Source: Marivita cryptomonadis (GTDB lineage Bacteria; Pseudomonadota; Alphaproteobacteria; Rhodobacterales; Rhodobacteraceae). From it: a DNA stretch of 64,000 bases. This document shows positions 46,537-55,134 of this stretch, one piece after another (the first letter of the stretch is position 1; each line of letters opens with the position of its first letter). A program made the position numbers and the translations under genes. Location of the stretch: assembly GCF_002115725.1 (NCBI RefSeq), contig NZ_JFKD01000002.1:310001-374000 (forward strand), written 5' to 3'. Under the pieces are notes generated by a model, which saw only the letters and a list, made by a program, of their open reading frames with translations, made no database searches and was not told the origin of the DNA.

Positions 46537-48021
46537 ATGTCCACAGCGCCCCTTTGGCTGCTTGTCGCCCTGCAAGCCACCGTATCAGCCGCCTCGATGG
46601 TGGTGGAAATCGTCGCTGGGCGGATGCTCGCGCCCTATGTCGGTATGTCGCTCTATACGTGGACCTCGGTCATTGCCGTTGTCTTGGCGGGCTTTTCCGC
46701 AGGGCATTGGTGGGGCGGTCGCTTGGCCGATCGTCCCGGCATCAACCCGATGGTTGCCACCGCGTGGGCGCTGGTTGCAGCAGCAGTCACCACGGCGCTG
46801 GCGGGTGTCGCCTTGCGTGCCTCGGCTGAGCCCGTGTTGTCCGCGTTCCCGCAACCCGTCTGGGGCATTACCGGCCTGACGCTGGCAGCGTTTTTTCTGC
46901 CCTCGCTCTTTGCAGGCATCCCGGCTCCGTTGCTGACGCAGGTGTCGCTGTCCGGCCCGTCGCGGCAAGGGCAGGCATTGGGAGCGATGTTCGCTTCGGG
47001 CGCTATTGGTGCCATCGTCGGCACGCTGCTTGCCGGATTTGTATTTATCTCGTTTCTGGGCAGCCTATGGACGCTGACCACTGTGACACTGGTCTACACG
47101 GCAGGTGCAGCACTGTGCTTTGCCTTGGGCAAAGGGTTGCGCGTGGTGCAGGGGGCAAGCCTTGTCGCACTGGTCGCGCTGGCGCTGGCCTCGGGCCTTT
47201 CAAAAGGGCCATGCAAGCTGGAAAGCCGCTATTTCTGCCTGCAATCGGTCGATGTGTCGGCGGATTCATCACACCCGACCCGCGCCATGGTGATCGACCA
47301 TTTGGTGCATGGGATTTCCGCCCAAGACGCACCTGACATCATGTTCACCAATCACGCCGCGATGCTGGACGCTCTGACACGCCTTCGCGCCCCAACTGCC
47401 GATCCTGTGACGTTCCACATTGGCGGTGGCAATTACGCGCTTCCCCGAGCCTTTGCGCATCGCGGGTTTACTCAGACAACCGTGGCCGAGATTGACCCGG
47501 CGGTGACAGACCTCGCGCAGCGGGATTTCTGGTTTGACCCGACACACATTCGTGTGTTGCACATGGATGCGCGGCGAGCGCTGCTGACAGAGGATCAGCG
47601 CTACGACGTTGTGATCGGGGATGCATTCACCGATACCGCCGTTCCGCAACATCTGGTGACAGCCGAGTTCTTTGCGCTGATCCGCGACCGGCTGACACCG
47701 GAGGGTACCTACCTGATGAACGTGATCGACTATGCGGATCGGATGCAAGCGGTGGGCAGCCTTGTCACAACGCTCCGCGACGTGTTCCCGGTGGTTGAGG
47801 TTTGGACCGAGGCGCGGCGTCCTGCACCGGGGGAACGGGTCGTGATGGTGATTGCCGCAGGCGTGTCGGAAACTCCGACGAACAGCTTTTCGGTGCCTGC
47901 CCCTGAACGCACGACCTTTGCCGCGCTTGGTTCGGGCTTTGTTGATCAGCTTGCTGCTGCGGGCGTCTATCTGACCGACGATTACGCACCGATTGATCGC
48001 TTGGTCGGACCGCGCGATTAA
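46537..48021 (+). CDS. Membrane-anchored spermidine synthase-like protein
   Basis: A 494-residue protein in two parts. Residues 1-220 hold about six or seven transmembrane helices resembling half of an MFS-like module (VEIVAGRMLAPYVGMSLYTW, GGRLADRPG). Residues about 250-494 form a spermidine-synthase-type methyltransferase fold (FHIGGGNYALPRAFAHRG, VAEIDPAVTDLAQR, DVVIGDAFTDTAVPQHLVT). The polyamine site Asp-Asp pair is not obvious, so aminopropyl transfer is doubtful. The ATG at 46537 has GGGAG close upstream; the frame extends to 46480 but without membrane sequence. The role is unknown. Confidence 0.8.
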   Translation: MSTAPLWLLVALQATVSAASMVVEIVAGRMLAPYVGMSLYTWTSVIAVVLAGFSAGHWWGGRLADRPGINPMVATAWALVAAAVTTALAGVALRASAEPVLSAFPQPVWGITGLTLAAFFLPSLFAGIPAPLLTQVSLSGPSRQGQALGAMFASGAIGAIVGTLLAGFVFISFLGSLWTLTTVTLVYTAGAALCFALGKGLRVVQGASLVALVALALASGLSKGPCKLESRYFCLQSVDVSADSSHPTRAMVIDHLVHGISAQDAPDIMFTNHAAMLDALTRLRAPTADPVTFHIGGGNYALPRAFAHRGFTQTTVAEIDPAVTDLAQRDFWFDPTHIRVLHMDARRALLTEDQRYDVVIGDAFTDTAVPQHLVTAEFFALIRDRLTPEGTYLMNVIDYADRMQAVGSLVTTLRDVFPVVEVWTEARRPAPGERVVMVIAAGVSETPTNSFSVPAPERTTFAALGSGFVDQLAAAGVYLTDDYAPIDRLVGPRD

Positions 48022-48078
48022 CGCGACCCGACCAAGCCCATGCCAGCGCCCTCGCCGGAGAGGCGCTGGATGTCTCTC

Positions 48079-49200
48079 TTATGCCGCCTTGAGCAGCATT
48101 TTGGGTTCGGTTACAGCAAGGCCAAGTGCCTGACCAACCGCCTCGTAGGTCAGCTGACCCGCATGCACATTCAGACCCGCCAACAGGTGTGGATCGTCGG
48201 CACAGGCCTGCTGCCAGCCCTTGTCGGCAAGCGCCAGCATGAACGGCATCGTTGCGTTGCCAAGTGCGATAGTCGAGGTGCGGGCAACAGCCCCCGGCAT
48301 GTTAGCCACGCAGTAATGCATGATGCCATCGACGTCGTAGATCGGGTTTTCGTGCGTTGTGGCTTTCGATGTCTCGAAGCAACCGCCTTGGTCGATCGCC
48401 ACGTCCACAAGCGCGGAACCCGGCTTCATCAGACCAAGATCAGCACGGCTCACAAGTTTGGGTGCTGCGGCACCGGGTATGAGCACGGCACCGACAACCA
48501 TATCGGCGGTTGTGATCATCTCGGCGATGTTGGCCTTGCTTGCATAGCGGGTGCGGAAGGTTCCGCCGAACACGTCATCAAGATAACGCATGCGGGGCAG
48601 GGACCGGTCCAGAACCGTGACGTCTGCGCCCATGCCAGCAGCGACGCGGGCCGCATGGGTGCCGACTACGCCCCCACCGATCACGACAACCTGTGCCGGA
48701 GTAACGCCGGGCACGCCGCCCATCAGAACACCACGGCCACCATTCGCCTTTTGCAGCGTCCATGCGCCCATCTGCGGGGCCAGCTTGCCAGCCACTTCGG
48801 ACATCGGAGCCAGTAAGGGCAGGCCGCCAGTGCGGTCGGTCACGGTTTCATAGGCAATGGCCGTGCAGCCTGAGGCGAGCAGGTCTTTGGTCTGTTCGGG
48901 GTCCGGCGCAAGGTGCAGGTAGGTGAACAGCAACTGGCCTTCGCGCAGCATCTTGCGCTCGACCGCCTGCGGTTCCTTGACCTTGACGATCATGTCTGCG
49001 GTGGCAAACACTTCTTCCGCGGTGTCGATGATCTGTGCGCCGGCATCCGTATAAGCCGCGTCGTCAAATCCTGCGCCAATGCCTGCACCCTTCTGGATCA
49101 GAACGGTGTGGCCATGCGCAATAGCTTCCTGAGCCGCGCTCGGAGTGACGCCGACGCGGAATTCCTGGGGTTTGATTTCTGTAGGGCATCCGATTTTCAT
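48079..49200 (-). CDS. ald: Alanine dehydrogenase
   Basis: A 373-residue NAD-dependent enzyme converting L-alanine to pyruvate and ammonia. It has MKIGCPTEIKPQEFRVGVTP, the catalytic Lys in MIVKVKEPQ and His in LFTYLHLAPD, the NAD loop VVIGGGVVGTHAARVAAGMG, and QGGCFETSKATTHENP plus YCVANMPGAVARTST in the C-terminal part. It is divergent from an Lrp/AsnC-type regulator, the usual arrangement in which the regulator activates ald in response to alanine. The intervening DNA holds an inverted repeat. Confidence 0.95.
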   Translation of the reverse strand: MKIGCPTEIKPQEFRVGVTPSAAQEAIAHGHTVLIQKGAGIGAGFDDAAYTDAGAQIIDTAEEVFATADMIVKVKEPQAVERKMLREGQLLFTYLHLAPDPEQTKDLLASGCTAIAYETVTDRTGGLPLLAPMSEVAGKLAPQMGAWTLQKANGGRGVLMGGVPGVTPAQVVVIGGGVVGTHAARVAAGMGADVTVLDRSLPRMRYLDDVFGGTFRTRYASKANIAEMITTADMVVGAVLIPGAAAPKLVSRADLGLMKPGSALVDVAIDQGGCFETSKATTHENPIYDVDGIMHYCVANMPGAVARTSTIALGNATMPFMLALADKGWQQACADDPHLLAGLNVHAGQLTYEAVGQALGLAVTEPKMLLKAA

Positions 49201-49245
49201 GACTGTATCCTCCGACTGTGTCTAGAAGAGAGGATGCGCCTGTTT

Positions 49246-49295
49246 CTTCGCAATTTTGTATGGATCTTTGGCGAGCTGCAGCCCATCTTGCGAAG
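49246..49295. promoter_or_regulatory. Candidate Lrp/AsnC operator between ald and its regulator
   Basis: The 138-base divergent region 49201-49338 contains CTTCGCAA at 49246-49253 and its inverse complement TTGCGAAG at 49288-49295, 42 bases apart, with an AT-rich stretch between the second copy and the regulator gene. The arrangement suits an Lrp-type octamer that wraps DNA. Assignment is by position only. Confidence 0.4.
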
Positions 49296-49338
49296 ACCCT
49301 TCGAAAAAATAGGGTAAATACGGGAGGAAACTTGCGTC

Positions 49339-49797
49339 ATGTCCTTAGACGACACAGATCGGCGTATTCTGCGCGTCTTGCAGCGCAAGGGTCGTATCTC
49401 GAATGCCGAACTGGCCGAGTCGGTGAACCTGTCGGCATCGGCCTGCCATCGCAGGGTTCAGAGGCTTGAAGCGGATGGGTATATCCGGGACTATGTTGCG
49501 CTGCTCAATGCCAGAAAGCTGGGAATCCCCACAACTGTCTTTGTCGAAATCAAACTCAGCAGTCAGGCGGATGAGCTGCTAGAAGCGTTCGAAAAAGCGG
49601 TCGCGCGGGTGCCGGATGTTCTGGAATGTCATCTGATGGCGGGCACTGCCGATTACATCCTCAAGATCGTGGCCGAGGACACCGAGGATTTCGCCCGTAT
49701 CCACCGGCAATATCTCACGCGACTTCCCGGTGTGGCGCAGATGCAAAGCTCGTTCGCGCTGCGCACGGTGTTTAAGACAACTGCACTTCCGGTCTAA
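49339..49797 (+). CDS. Lrp/AsnC-family transcriptional regulator
   Basis: A 152-residue feast/famine regulator. The N-terminal helix-turn-helix (LDDTDRRILRVLQRKGRISN, LAESVNLSASACHRRVQRLE) is followed by a RAM ligand domain (about 65-145, with VLECHLMAGTADYILKI). By context it regulates the divergent ald gene in response to L-alanine, as AldR/BkdR-type proteins do. GGGAGG lies upstream of the ATG. Confidence 0.92.
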   Translation: MSLDDTDRRILRVLQRKGRISNAELAESVNLSASACHRRVQRLEADGYIRDYVALLNARKLGIPTTVFVEIKLSSQADELLEAFEKAVARVPDVLECHLMAGTADYILKIVAEDTEDFARIHRQYLTRLPGVAQMQSSFALRTVFKTTALPV

Positions 49798-49953
49798 CAG
49801 CTCGTCGGACCCGAGCCTTTGCATCGCAGAAAATGCGCTCTGGCATAGGTGGTTTGTGTCTTTGCTGCTGTTTTGGTATCATAACCATATACGCCGGAGC
49901 ACCCGCCTGAGATGCGGCCTCCCACACTCATCCCCCCGACATACGGAGTATTC

Positions 49954-50388
49954 ATGAGCCAGGTAAAAACGGGCGATACCGTTTCGATTCATTATACCGG
50001 AACCCTGTCTGACGGTTCGACTTTCGACAGTTCCGCAGGGCGTGACCCGTTGGAGTTTACGGTCGGCGCAGGCCAGATCATTCCCGGTCTCGATCAGGCG
50101 ATTCCCGGCATGGCCGTGGGCGACACCAAAACCGTGCAAGTGTCTGCAGATCAGGCCTACGGCGAGCGCGATCCCAATGCACAGCAAGCCGTGCCGCGTG
50201 GCGAAATTCCGGCAGACATTCCGCTCGAGCCGGGCACACAGTTGCAGATGCAAACACCCACGGGTCAGGTTGTTCCGGTCATGGTGGCCGAAGTGACCGA
50301 GACCGAGGTGACCTTGGACGCCAATCATCCGCTGGCTGGTCAGGACCTGACATTCGACGTCGAACTGGTCGAAATCAAAGCGGCCTGA
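49954..50388 (+). CDS. FKBP-type peptidyl-prolyl cis-trans isomerase (SlyD-like)
   Basis: A 144-residue cytoplasmic FKBP. The start MSQVKTGDTVSIHYTGTLSD, then FTVGAGQIIPGLDQAIPGM, and an inserted chaperone (IF) flap (AYGERDPNAQQAVPRGEIP) match the SlyD subfamily. The His-rich metal-binding tail of E. coli SlyD is missing. The ATG at 49954 has GGAG 5 bases upstream. A double hairpin region follows before the convergent metG. Confidence 0.93.
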   Translation: MSQVKTGDTVSIHYTGTLSDGSTFDSSAGRDPLEFTVGAGQIIPGLDQAIPGMAVGDTKTVQVSADQAYGERDPNAQQAVPRGEIPADIPLEPGTQLQMQTPTGQVVPVMVAEVTETEVTLDANHPLAGQDLTFDVELVEIKAA

Positions 50389-50394
50389 TTACAT

Positions 50395-50444
50395 GTCCGA
50401 TCGGCCTTGCCGATCGGACCGAAGCGAGGGGCTCCGCCCCTCGC
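50395..50444. terminator. Double hairpin between convergent fkbp and metG genes
   Basis: The first hairpin has an 11-bp perfect stem (GTCCGATCGGC at 50395-50405, GCCGATCGGAC at 50409-50419, loop CTT). The second has a 9-bp perfect stem (GCGAGGGGC at 50424-50432, GCCCCTCGC at 50436-50444, loop TCC), followed by GCTCCCCGAGGTATTT. There is no T-run next to either stem. I treat them as transcript-end structures for the plus-strand gene, and possibly for metG on the other strand. Confidence 0.65.
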
Positions 50445-50480
50445 GCTCCCCGAGGTATTTGAAGCCCAAAGAAGCGGTTT

Positions 50481-52199
50481 TCAGGTGCGAACCCCGGCGA
50501 ACTGCTCTTGCCAGCCGACGCGCTCTTCATCGCTGATCTTGCGGAACGTCACTTCCGGAACTGAAAACACATGACCCGCCGGTAGTGCCTCAACGGTTGA
50601 TGCCACGTCGGTAGGCCAGTCTGCATCTTCGGCGTGCATCGCCGTCAGGAGCTGGGCTGAGGCGTCCGGGATGAACGGGCTCGAGATCACAGCGTAGAAC
50701 CGGATCAGGTTGAGCGCGATGCGGATTTGCATGGCTGCCGCATCCGGGTCGTCTTTGAACGTGGTCCAAGGGGCCACGTCCTGCAGATATTCATTGCCCA
50801 GAACCCAAAGCGCCCGCAACGCGGCCGCTGATTTGCGGACTTCGATTGCGTCCATATGGGCTTCGTAATCGCGCAGACCTTTTTCGAGATCGGCAACCAA
50901 CTGTTCTTCGCGCGCACCGGGAGTGCCCCCAGCCGGAACTGCCTCGGAGAACTTGGAGCGACAGAATTTGGTCACCCGGCTGGCGAAATTGCCCAGAACA
51001 TCAGCGAGATCCTTGTTCACTGACCCTTGGAAATTCTCCCAGGTGAATTCGCTGTCCGAGCTTTCCGGGGCGTGGCTAAGCAGCCACCAGCGCCAATAGT
51101 CTGCGGGCAGGATTTCAAGCGCCTGATCCATGAAGACACCGCGGCCCTGCGACGTGCTGAACTGGCCGCCATCGTAGTTCAGATAGTTGAACGATTTGAT
51201 GTAGTCGACCAGCTTCCAATCTTCGCCTGACCCGAGGATCGTCGCGGGGAAGCTCAGCGTGTGGAACGGCACGTTGTCCTTGCCCATGAACTGAGTGTAG
51301 CGCACGTCGTCCGCGCCCTTTTCGGTTCGCCACCACCGTTCCCAATCTGCATCGGTCTTGCCATGGGCCTCGGCCCATTCACCGGCACAAGCGATGTATT
51401 CGATGGGCGCGTCGAACCAGACATAAAATACCTTGCCCTCCATGCCGGGCCAGTTTTCTTCGCCCTTTTTGACCGGGATACCCCAGTCCAGATCGCGGGT
51501 GATACCCCGGTCCTGCAAGCCGTCGCCGTCATTCAGCCACTTCTTGGCAATGGAGGTGGTCAAGATTGGCCAGTCGGTCTTGCTGTCAATCCACTCCTGC
51601 AGCTTGCCGCGCATGTCGGATTGGCGCAGGTACAGGTGCTTCGTCTCGCGCACCTCAAGGTCGGTCGATCCGGAAATGGCAGAGCGCGCATCAATCAGAT
51701 CGGTTGGGTCAAGCTGTTTGGTGCAATTCTCGCATTGGTCGCCGCGCGCCTTGTCGTAACCGCAATTGGGGCAGGTGCCCTCGATATAGCGATCGGGCAG
51801 AAAGCGTTTGTCGGCATGGCTGTAGACCTGCTTTTCGCTCACTTCTCGGATCAGGCCAGCGTCTGCGAGACGGCCTGCCAGATGCTGGGTCAGCTTGTGG
51901 TTCTGCGGGCTGGACGAGCGGCCGAAATGGTCGAAGGACAGGCGGAACCCTTGGGCAATTTCCGACTGCACGGCGTGCATCTCTGCGCAGTAGTCGGCTA
52001 CAGGTTTACCTGCTTTGGCTGCTGCCAGTTCGGCTGGCGTGCCGTGTTCATCTGTGGCGCACAAAAACATGACCTCGTTGCCGCGTGCCCGCAGATAGCG
52101 CGCATATAGGTCGGCAGGCAATTGGCTGCCCACGAGGTTTCCGAGGTGCTTGATCCCGTTGATATAGGGGATTGCCGACGTGATGAGATGCCGTGCCAT
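50481..52199 (-). CDS. metG: Methionine-tRNA ligase
   Basis: A 572-residue class I aminoacyl-tRNA synthetase. The HIGH-type motif is [11 protein letters not shown] near residue 14. A zinc knuckle [17 protein letters not shown] lies in the connective domain. The KMSKS position reads [11 protein letters not shown]. An anticodon-binding helical domain follows. The KMSKS variant (FS-T/K-S-x-G-R-G) is normal for this branch of MetRS, and there is no C-terminal dimerisation domain. Confidence 0.96.
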   Translation of the reverse strand: MARHLITSAIPYINGIKHLGNLVGSQLPADLYARYLRARGNEVMFLCATDEHGTPAELAAAKAGKPVADYCAEMHAVQSEIAQGFRLSFDHFGRSSSPQNHKLTQHLAGRLADAGLIREVSEKQVYSHADKRFLPDRYIEGTCPNCGYDKARGDQCENCTKQLDPTDLIDARSAISGSTDLEVRETKHLYLRQSDMRGKLQEWIDSKTDWPILTTSIAKKWLNDGDGLQDRGITRDLDWGIPVKKGEENWPGMEGKVFYVWFDAPIEYIACAGEWAEAHGKTDADWERWWRTEKGADDVRYTQFMGKDNVPFHTLSFPATILGSGEDWKLVDYIKSFNYLNYDGGQFSTSQGRGVFMDQALEILPADYWRWWLLSHAPESSDSEFTWENFQGSVNKDLADVLGNFASRVTKFCRSKFSEAVPAGGTPGAREEQLVADLEKGLRDYEAHMDAIEVRKSAAALRALWVLGNEYLQDVAPWTTFKDDPDAAAMQIRIALNLIRFYAVISSPFIPDASAQLLTAMHAEDADWPTDVASTVEALPAGHVFSVPEVTFRKISDEERVGWQEQFAGVRT

Positions 52200-52269
52200 G
52201 TCCTATGCGCCTGCTTTGCCACTGAGGTTTGCGCCGCTTTAGCGGATCATAGGCGCAAGTGCCAGAGCA

Positions 52270-53490
52270 TCAGTCCTTTTCTCGACTGGATCGCATCAAC
52301 CGTCCGATCAGGAACGAAGTGCGAGGGGCATAGACATAGGGTGTCTTGGCCTGACTTGGGCGCGCACGCATGCGGATCAGACCGAAGATCACCAATCCGG
52401 CATGGCCCACAGCGATCATCGCAAACAGAGCTGGAGGCCCGTAGACCCCCATCAGCACCGAAGCGAGATATGGCGCTGCGATTGCACCGCAGGCATACCA
52501 GAACATAAGCGCGGCAGAGAGCTCGACCCGTTCACTGGAACTGGCAAAATCATGTGCGTGGGCGGCGGCGACGGAGTAGATCGGAAAGGTGGTCAGACCA
52601 AAGATCATGGCCGTGAGGAACACTCCGGACGTCGGCAAGTCGGTCAGCGAGGCTGTCATCACACAGGACGCGATGGCTGCAACAGACAGCCAGATCAACA
52701 CCCAGCGCCGGTCGTATTTGTCGGCGAGCCATCCAACCGGGTATTGCGCCAAAGCGCCCCCTGCCACGAAAGCCGCCATGAACAGGGCTATTTGATCAAG
52801 GGCAAGTCCGACACCCTGCCCGTAGACTGGACCCACCATGCGAAACGACGCTGATGAGATTGCAGCGACGATGACACCAGCCGCAGCGAGAGGAGAACGG
52901 GCCACGGCAAGCATCGGGCGCAGTCGGGGCGCGTCCGGTGTTTCGGGCTGAGGCCGGGTGGTCAAGGCCAGCGGCAGCAGGGCTGCACAGCAGAAGATCG
53001 CAAGCAGATTGTAGCTGACATAGGCCGCAGGGGTCAGCACGCCGATCAGCAATTGTGCAATCAGCGACGCACCCATGTCTGCGATCCGGTAGAGACCCAT
53101 GGCCCGGCCACGGGTCTCGTTGGTGACTTCGGCCTGCAACCAGGCCTCGATCACAGTGTAACAGCCTGCAACGCAGACTCCGGTGGCGATCCGCATCAAC
53201 GCCCAAGCGACAGGGTCGGCCCACATCATGTGGCTTAGTAACCCAATGGCTCCCAGCACGGTAAAGGCGGAAAAGGCGCGCGCGTGCCCCACGGTCCCCA
53301 TGAGGCGGGGTGCCCACCAGCATCCAATAAAGAACCCAACGAAATGCGCAGAGCCCAGCATGCCGATTTCGGCGGTCGTAAAGCCCAGCGTGATGCCTGA
53401 AATGGCATCGAGCGGACCGACACCACCAGATGACAGCTGCAACAGGGCAACAGACAGAAACAGTGCGGCGAAAGAGATAGGCAGGCGCAT
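52270..53490 (-). CDS. Major facilitator superfamily transporter
   Basis: A 406-residue membrane protein with about twelve hydrophobic helices. The motif-A-like loop GWLADKYDRRWVL lies between helices 8 and 9, and GCWWAPRLMGTVGHARAF in the N-half. It resembles the YcaD-type MFS group of unknown substrate. The C-terminal tail is basic. It lies 70 bases upstream of metG on the same strand. The two palindromes at 53567-53621, 77-131 bases upstream of its start, are candidate operators for it. Confidence 0.85.
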   Translation of the reverse strand: MRLPISFAALFLSVALLQLSSGGVGPLDAISGITLGFTTAEIGMLGSAHFVGFFIGCWWAPRLMGTVGHARAFSAFTVLGAIGLLSHMMWADPVAWALMRIATGVCVAGCYTVIEAWLQAEVTNETRGRAMGLYRIADMGASLIAQLLIGVLTPAAYVSYNLLAIFCCAALLPLALTTRPQPETPDAPRLRPMLAVARSPLAAAGVIVAAISSASFRMVGPVYGQGVGLALDQIALFMAAFVAGGALAQYPVGWLADKYDRRWVLIWLSVAAIASCVMTASLTDLPTSGVFLTAMIFGLTTFPIYSVAAAHAHDFASSSERVELSAALMFWYACGAIAAPYLASVLMGVYGPPALFAMIAVGHAGLVIFGLIRMRARPSQAKTPYVYAPRTSFLIGRLMRSSREKD

Positions 53491-53538
53491 AATGGCGACC
53501 CTAGCCGACGCGACCGGGGCCGGTCGCCCATATTCGAC

Positions 53539-54228
53539 TTATGGTGTCGTTTCCCGGGTGTGGCCCAAGGAATTTCGTACGAAATTCCTTTGCTGTGCAG
53601 AAATTTCGTACGAAATTTCTGGCTCCGGCGCGGCGGGCATCAGTCCGGCCTGTCCCCGTATCATCAGCCAATCGCGGGGTGGTGACATGCGGGCGCGCAG
53701 GCGGCTCAGGGTCCAATGGCCCGCGCCGTTATGATGCGCAGGTTCCAGCGACCAGCGGGTTTCGATCCCTGGCGCACCACCCTGACCTGGGGTCAGAAGC
53801 ACGGCTAGGGGGCGGCAAGCACCTATACCGCAGCCCGCCTCGGCGGCAAGATGCAGGCGGCGGATCGGCACCATTGCGGGGGGGGCTGTCAGATCGGCCA
53901 CCACCACGGGAGCATGACCGTCGCGCAGTGCGTCTTCCATGGCCCAAAGGATCATGTCCTTATTGGAGGGCGTGACAAACAGGATGTGGCCGGGCGTGAT
54001 CTGGTCTGCGATGGCCTCGGGGCAAAGATATTCCGTCGCCGCTTGCTGCGTGATCCAGACCACGGGTCCGCCCAGTTGTGTGACGATCGACACGGCCAGC
54101 ATGTGCCGCGCCTGCCCGCAGAGTTCGTGCACGCGGCCTAGCCGCAACGCGATTTCGGGATCACCCAGCGTGATCTGCGGCGCGGGGCGGTGAGGGCGTC
54201 GGGACAGAAGGGTGGCGGCATTGTGCAT
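53539..54228 (-). CDS. imuA: ImuA-family RecA-like protein (SOS mutagenesis)
   Basis: A 229-residue protein resembling alphaproteobacterial ImuA: LRLGRVHELCGQARHMLAV, GGPVVWITQQ, PGHILFVTPSNKDMILWAME, VVADLTAPPAMVPIRRLHLA and VLLTPGQGGAPGIETRW. ImuA normally works with ImuB and DnaE2 in damage-induced mutagenesis, but neither gene is adjacent. An SOS box sits 16 bases upstream of the ATG. The last 25-30 residues are encoded by two palindromes and look like read-through of a regulatory element (YEISAQQRNFVRNSLG) rather than conserved protein. Family call fairly secure; independent function unknown. Confidence 0.78.
   Translation of the reverse strand: MHNAATLLSRRPHRPAPQITLGDPEIALRLGRVHELCGQARHMLAVSIVTQLGGPVVWITQQAATEYLCPEAIADQITPGHILFVTPSNKDMILWAMEDALRDGHAPVVVADLTAPPAMVPIRRLHLAAEAGCGIGACRPLAVLLTPGQGGAPGIETRWSLEPAHHNGAGHWTLSRLRARMSPPRDWLMIRGQAGLMPAAPEPEISYEISAQQRNFVRNSLGHTRETTP
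53567..53621. promoter_or_regulatory. Pair of perfect 24-bp palindromes with core TTTCGTACGAAA
   Basis: Palindrome 1 spans 53567-53590 and palindrome 2 spans 53598-53621. Each is its own exact reverse complement over 24 bases, and they share the inner 16 bases AATTTCGTACGAAATT. Centres are 31 bp apart, close to three helical turns. They lie within the 3' coding end of imuA and 77-131 bases upstream of the MFS start. Two-fold symmetry and phasing suggest a dimeric regulator binding twice. I know no regulator with this site. Confidence 0.7.
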
Positions 54229-54243
54229 GGCAGCACTTTATAT

Positions 54244-54258
54244 GTTCCTATTTTGTTC
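54244..54258. promoter_or_regulatory. LexA (SOS) box upstream of imuA
   Basis: GTTC at 54244-54247, seven bases, then GTTC at 54255-54258, exactly the alphaproteobacterial LexA consensus GTTC-N7-GTTC. It ends 16 bases from the imuA start (54228), overlapping a TATAAA-like -10 (minus strand) so that bound LexA should block transcription. The divergent modA gene starts on the other side. Confidence 0.85.
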
Positions 54259-54360
54259 TCAAGAGATTCGTCGCACCCTGCGTGTCAGCCCTTGCCTCGG
54301 ATCGGTGCAATTGGTCAGGTACGTCAAAGATTTGCCCTCAAGGACAAGGTTCTGTTTGTC

Positions 54361-55134
54361 GTGACCCCGATTTTGCGCGCCACATTGGTTGCGATTTGCT
54401 TGGCTCTGCCTGCAAAGGCGGCAGACCTGACGGTGTTCGCGGCCGCCTCTTTGGGCGACGCGATGGCCGAGCTTGCGGCAGTATGGGAAGCCGATACCGG
54501 GCAGGGCGTGACGCTTGTTCTGGCGGGCAGTTCGACACTGGCACGCCAGATCGACGCCGGGGCACCTGCAGATATCTATGTCTCTGCGAACGAAACGTGG
54601 ATGGACTGGCTGGTCACGCAAGGCAGGGCTGTGCCGGAAAGCCGTGTCGACATCGCGTCAAACCGCCTTGTGCTGGTGGCACATGATCCCGCCGCCGCCT
54701 CGGATGCGGATATCACACCGGACACTGACATCGTGGGCGCTTTGGGCCCGGCGGAGCGTCTGGCCATCGCCTTGCCCGAAGGGGTGCCTGCGGGTATCTA
54801 TGCCAAGACAGCCCTCACTGATCTTGGGCTTTGGGAGGGACTGCAAGCGCGGCTGGCCCCCACCGACAATGTCCGTGCGGCGCTGGCGCTTGTGGCTTTG
54901 GGTGAAGCGCCCTTGGGCATCGTTTATGCGACCGATGCAAAAGCAGAGCCGCGCGTTTTCACCGCAGGCGTGTTTCCCGAAAACAGCCATCCGCCCATAC
55001 GCTATCCGGCAGCCGTCATTTCGAACTCTCCGTCACCGGAAGACGCATCCGCCTTCGTGGCATGGCTGGTTAGCCCTGTGGCGCAAGAGATTCTGAGCCA
55101 CTTTGGGTTTCTTCCCGTCGGGATGGCGGAATGA
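54361..55134 (+). CDS. modA: Molybdate ABC transporter substrate-binding protein
   Basis: A periplasmic binding protein of about 257 residues. A signal peptide ending LALPAKA precedes the mature start ADLTVFAAASLGDAMAELAA. Molybdate ligands are expected in AAASL, AGSSTLARQI, GVPAGIYAKTAL and IVYATDA, all present. There is no ATG in a good position. I use the GTG at 54361, which begins directly before the hydrophobic signal region; upstream in-frame codons extend to 54190 but are not family-like. The stop overlaps the modB start (ATGA). Confidence 0.9.
   Translation: MTPILRATLVAICLALPAKAADLTVFAAASLGDAMAELAAVWEADTGQGVTLVLAGSSTLARQIDAGAPADIYVSANETWMDWLVTQGRAVPESRVDIASNRLVLVAHDPAAASDADITPDTDIVGALGPAERLAIALPEGVPAGIYAKTALTDLGLWEGLQARLAPTDNVRAALALVALGEAPLGIVYATDAKAEPRVFTAGVFPENSHPPIRYPAAVISNSPSPEDASAFVAWLVSPVAQEILSHFGFLPVGMAE

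Noticed and set aside
50481..52199. MetG with FSTSQGRG instead of KMSKS looked catalytically damaged
   Set aside because: This variant is normal for this MetRS branch, and the rest of the enzyme, including the zinc site, is intact.
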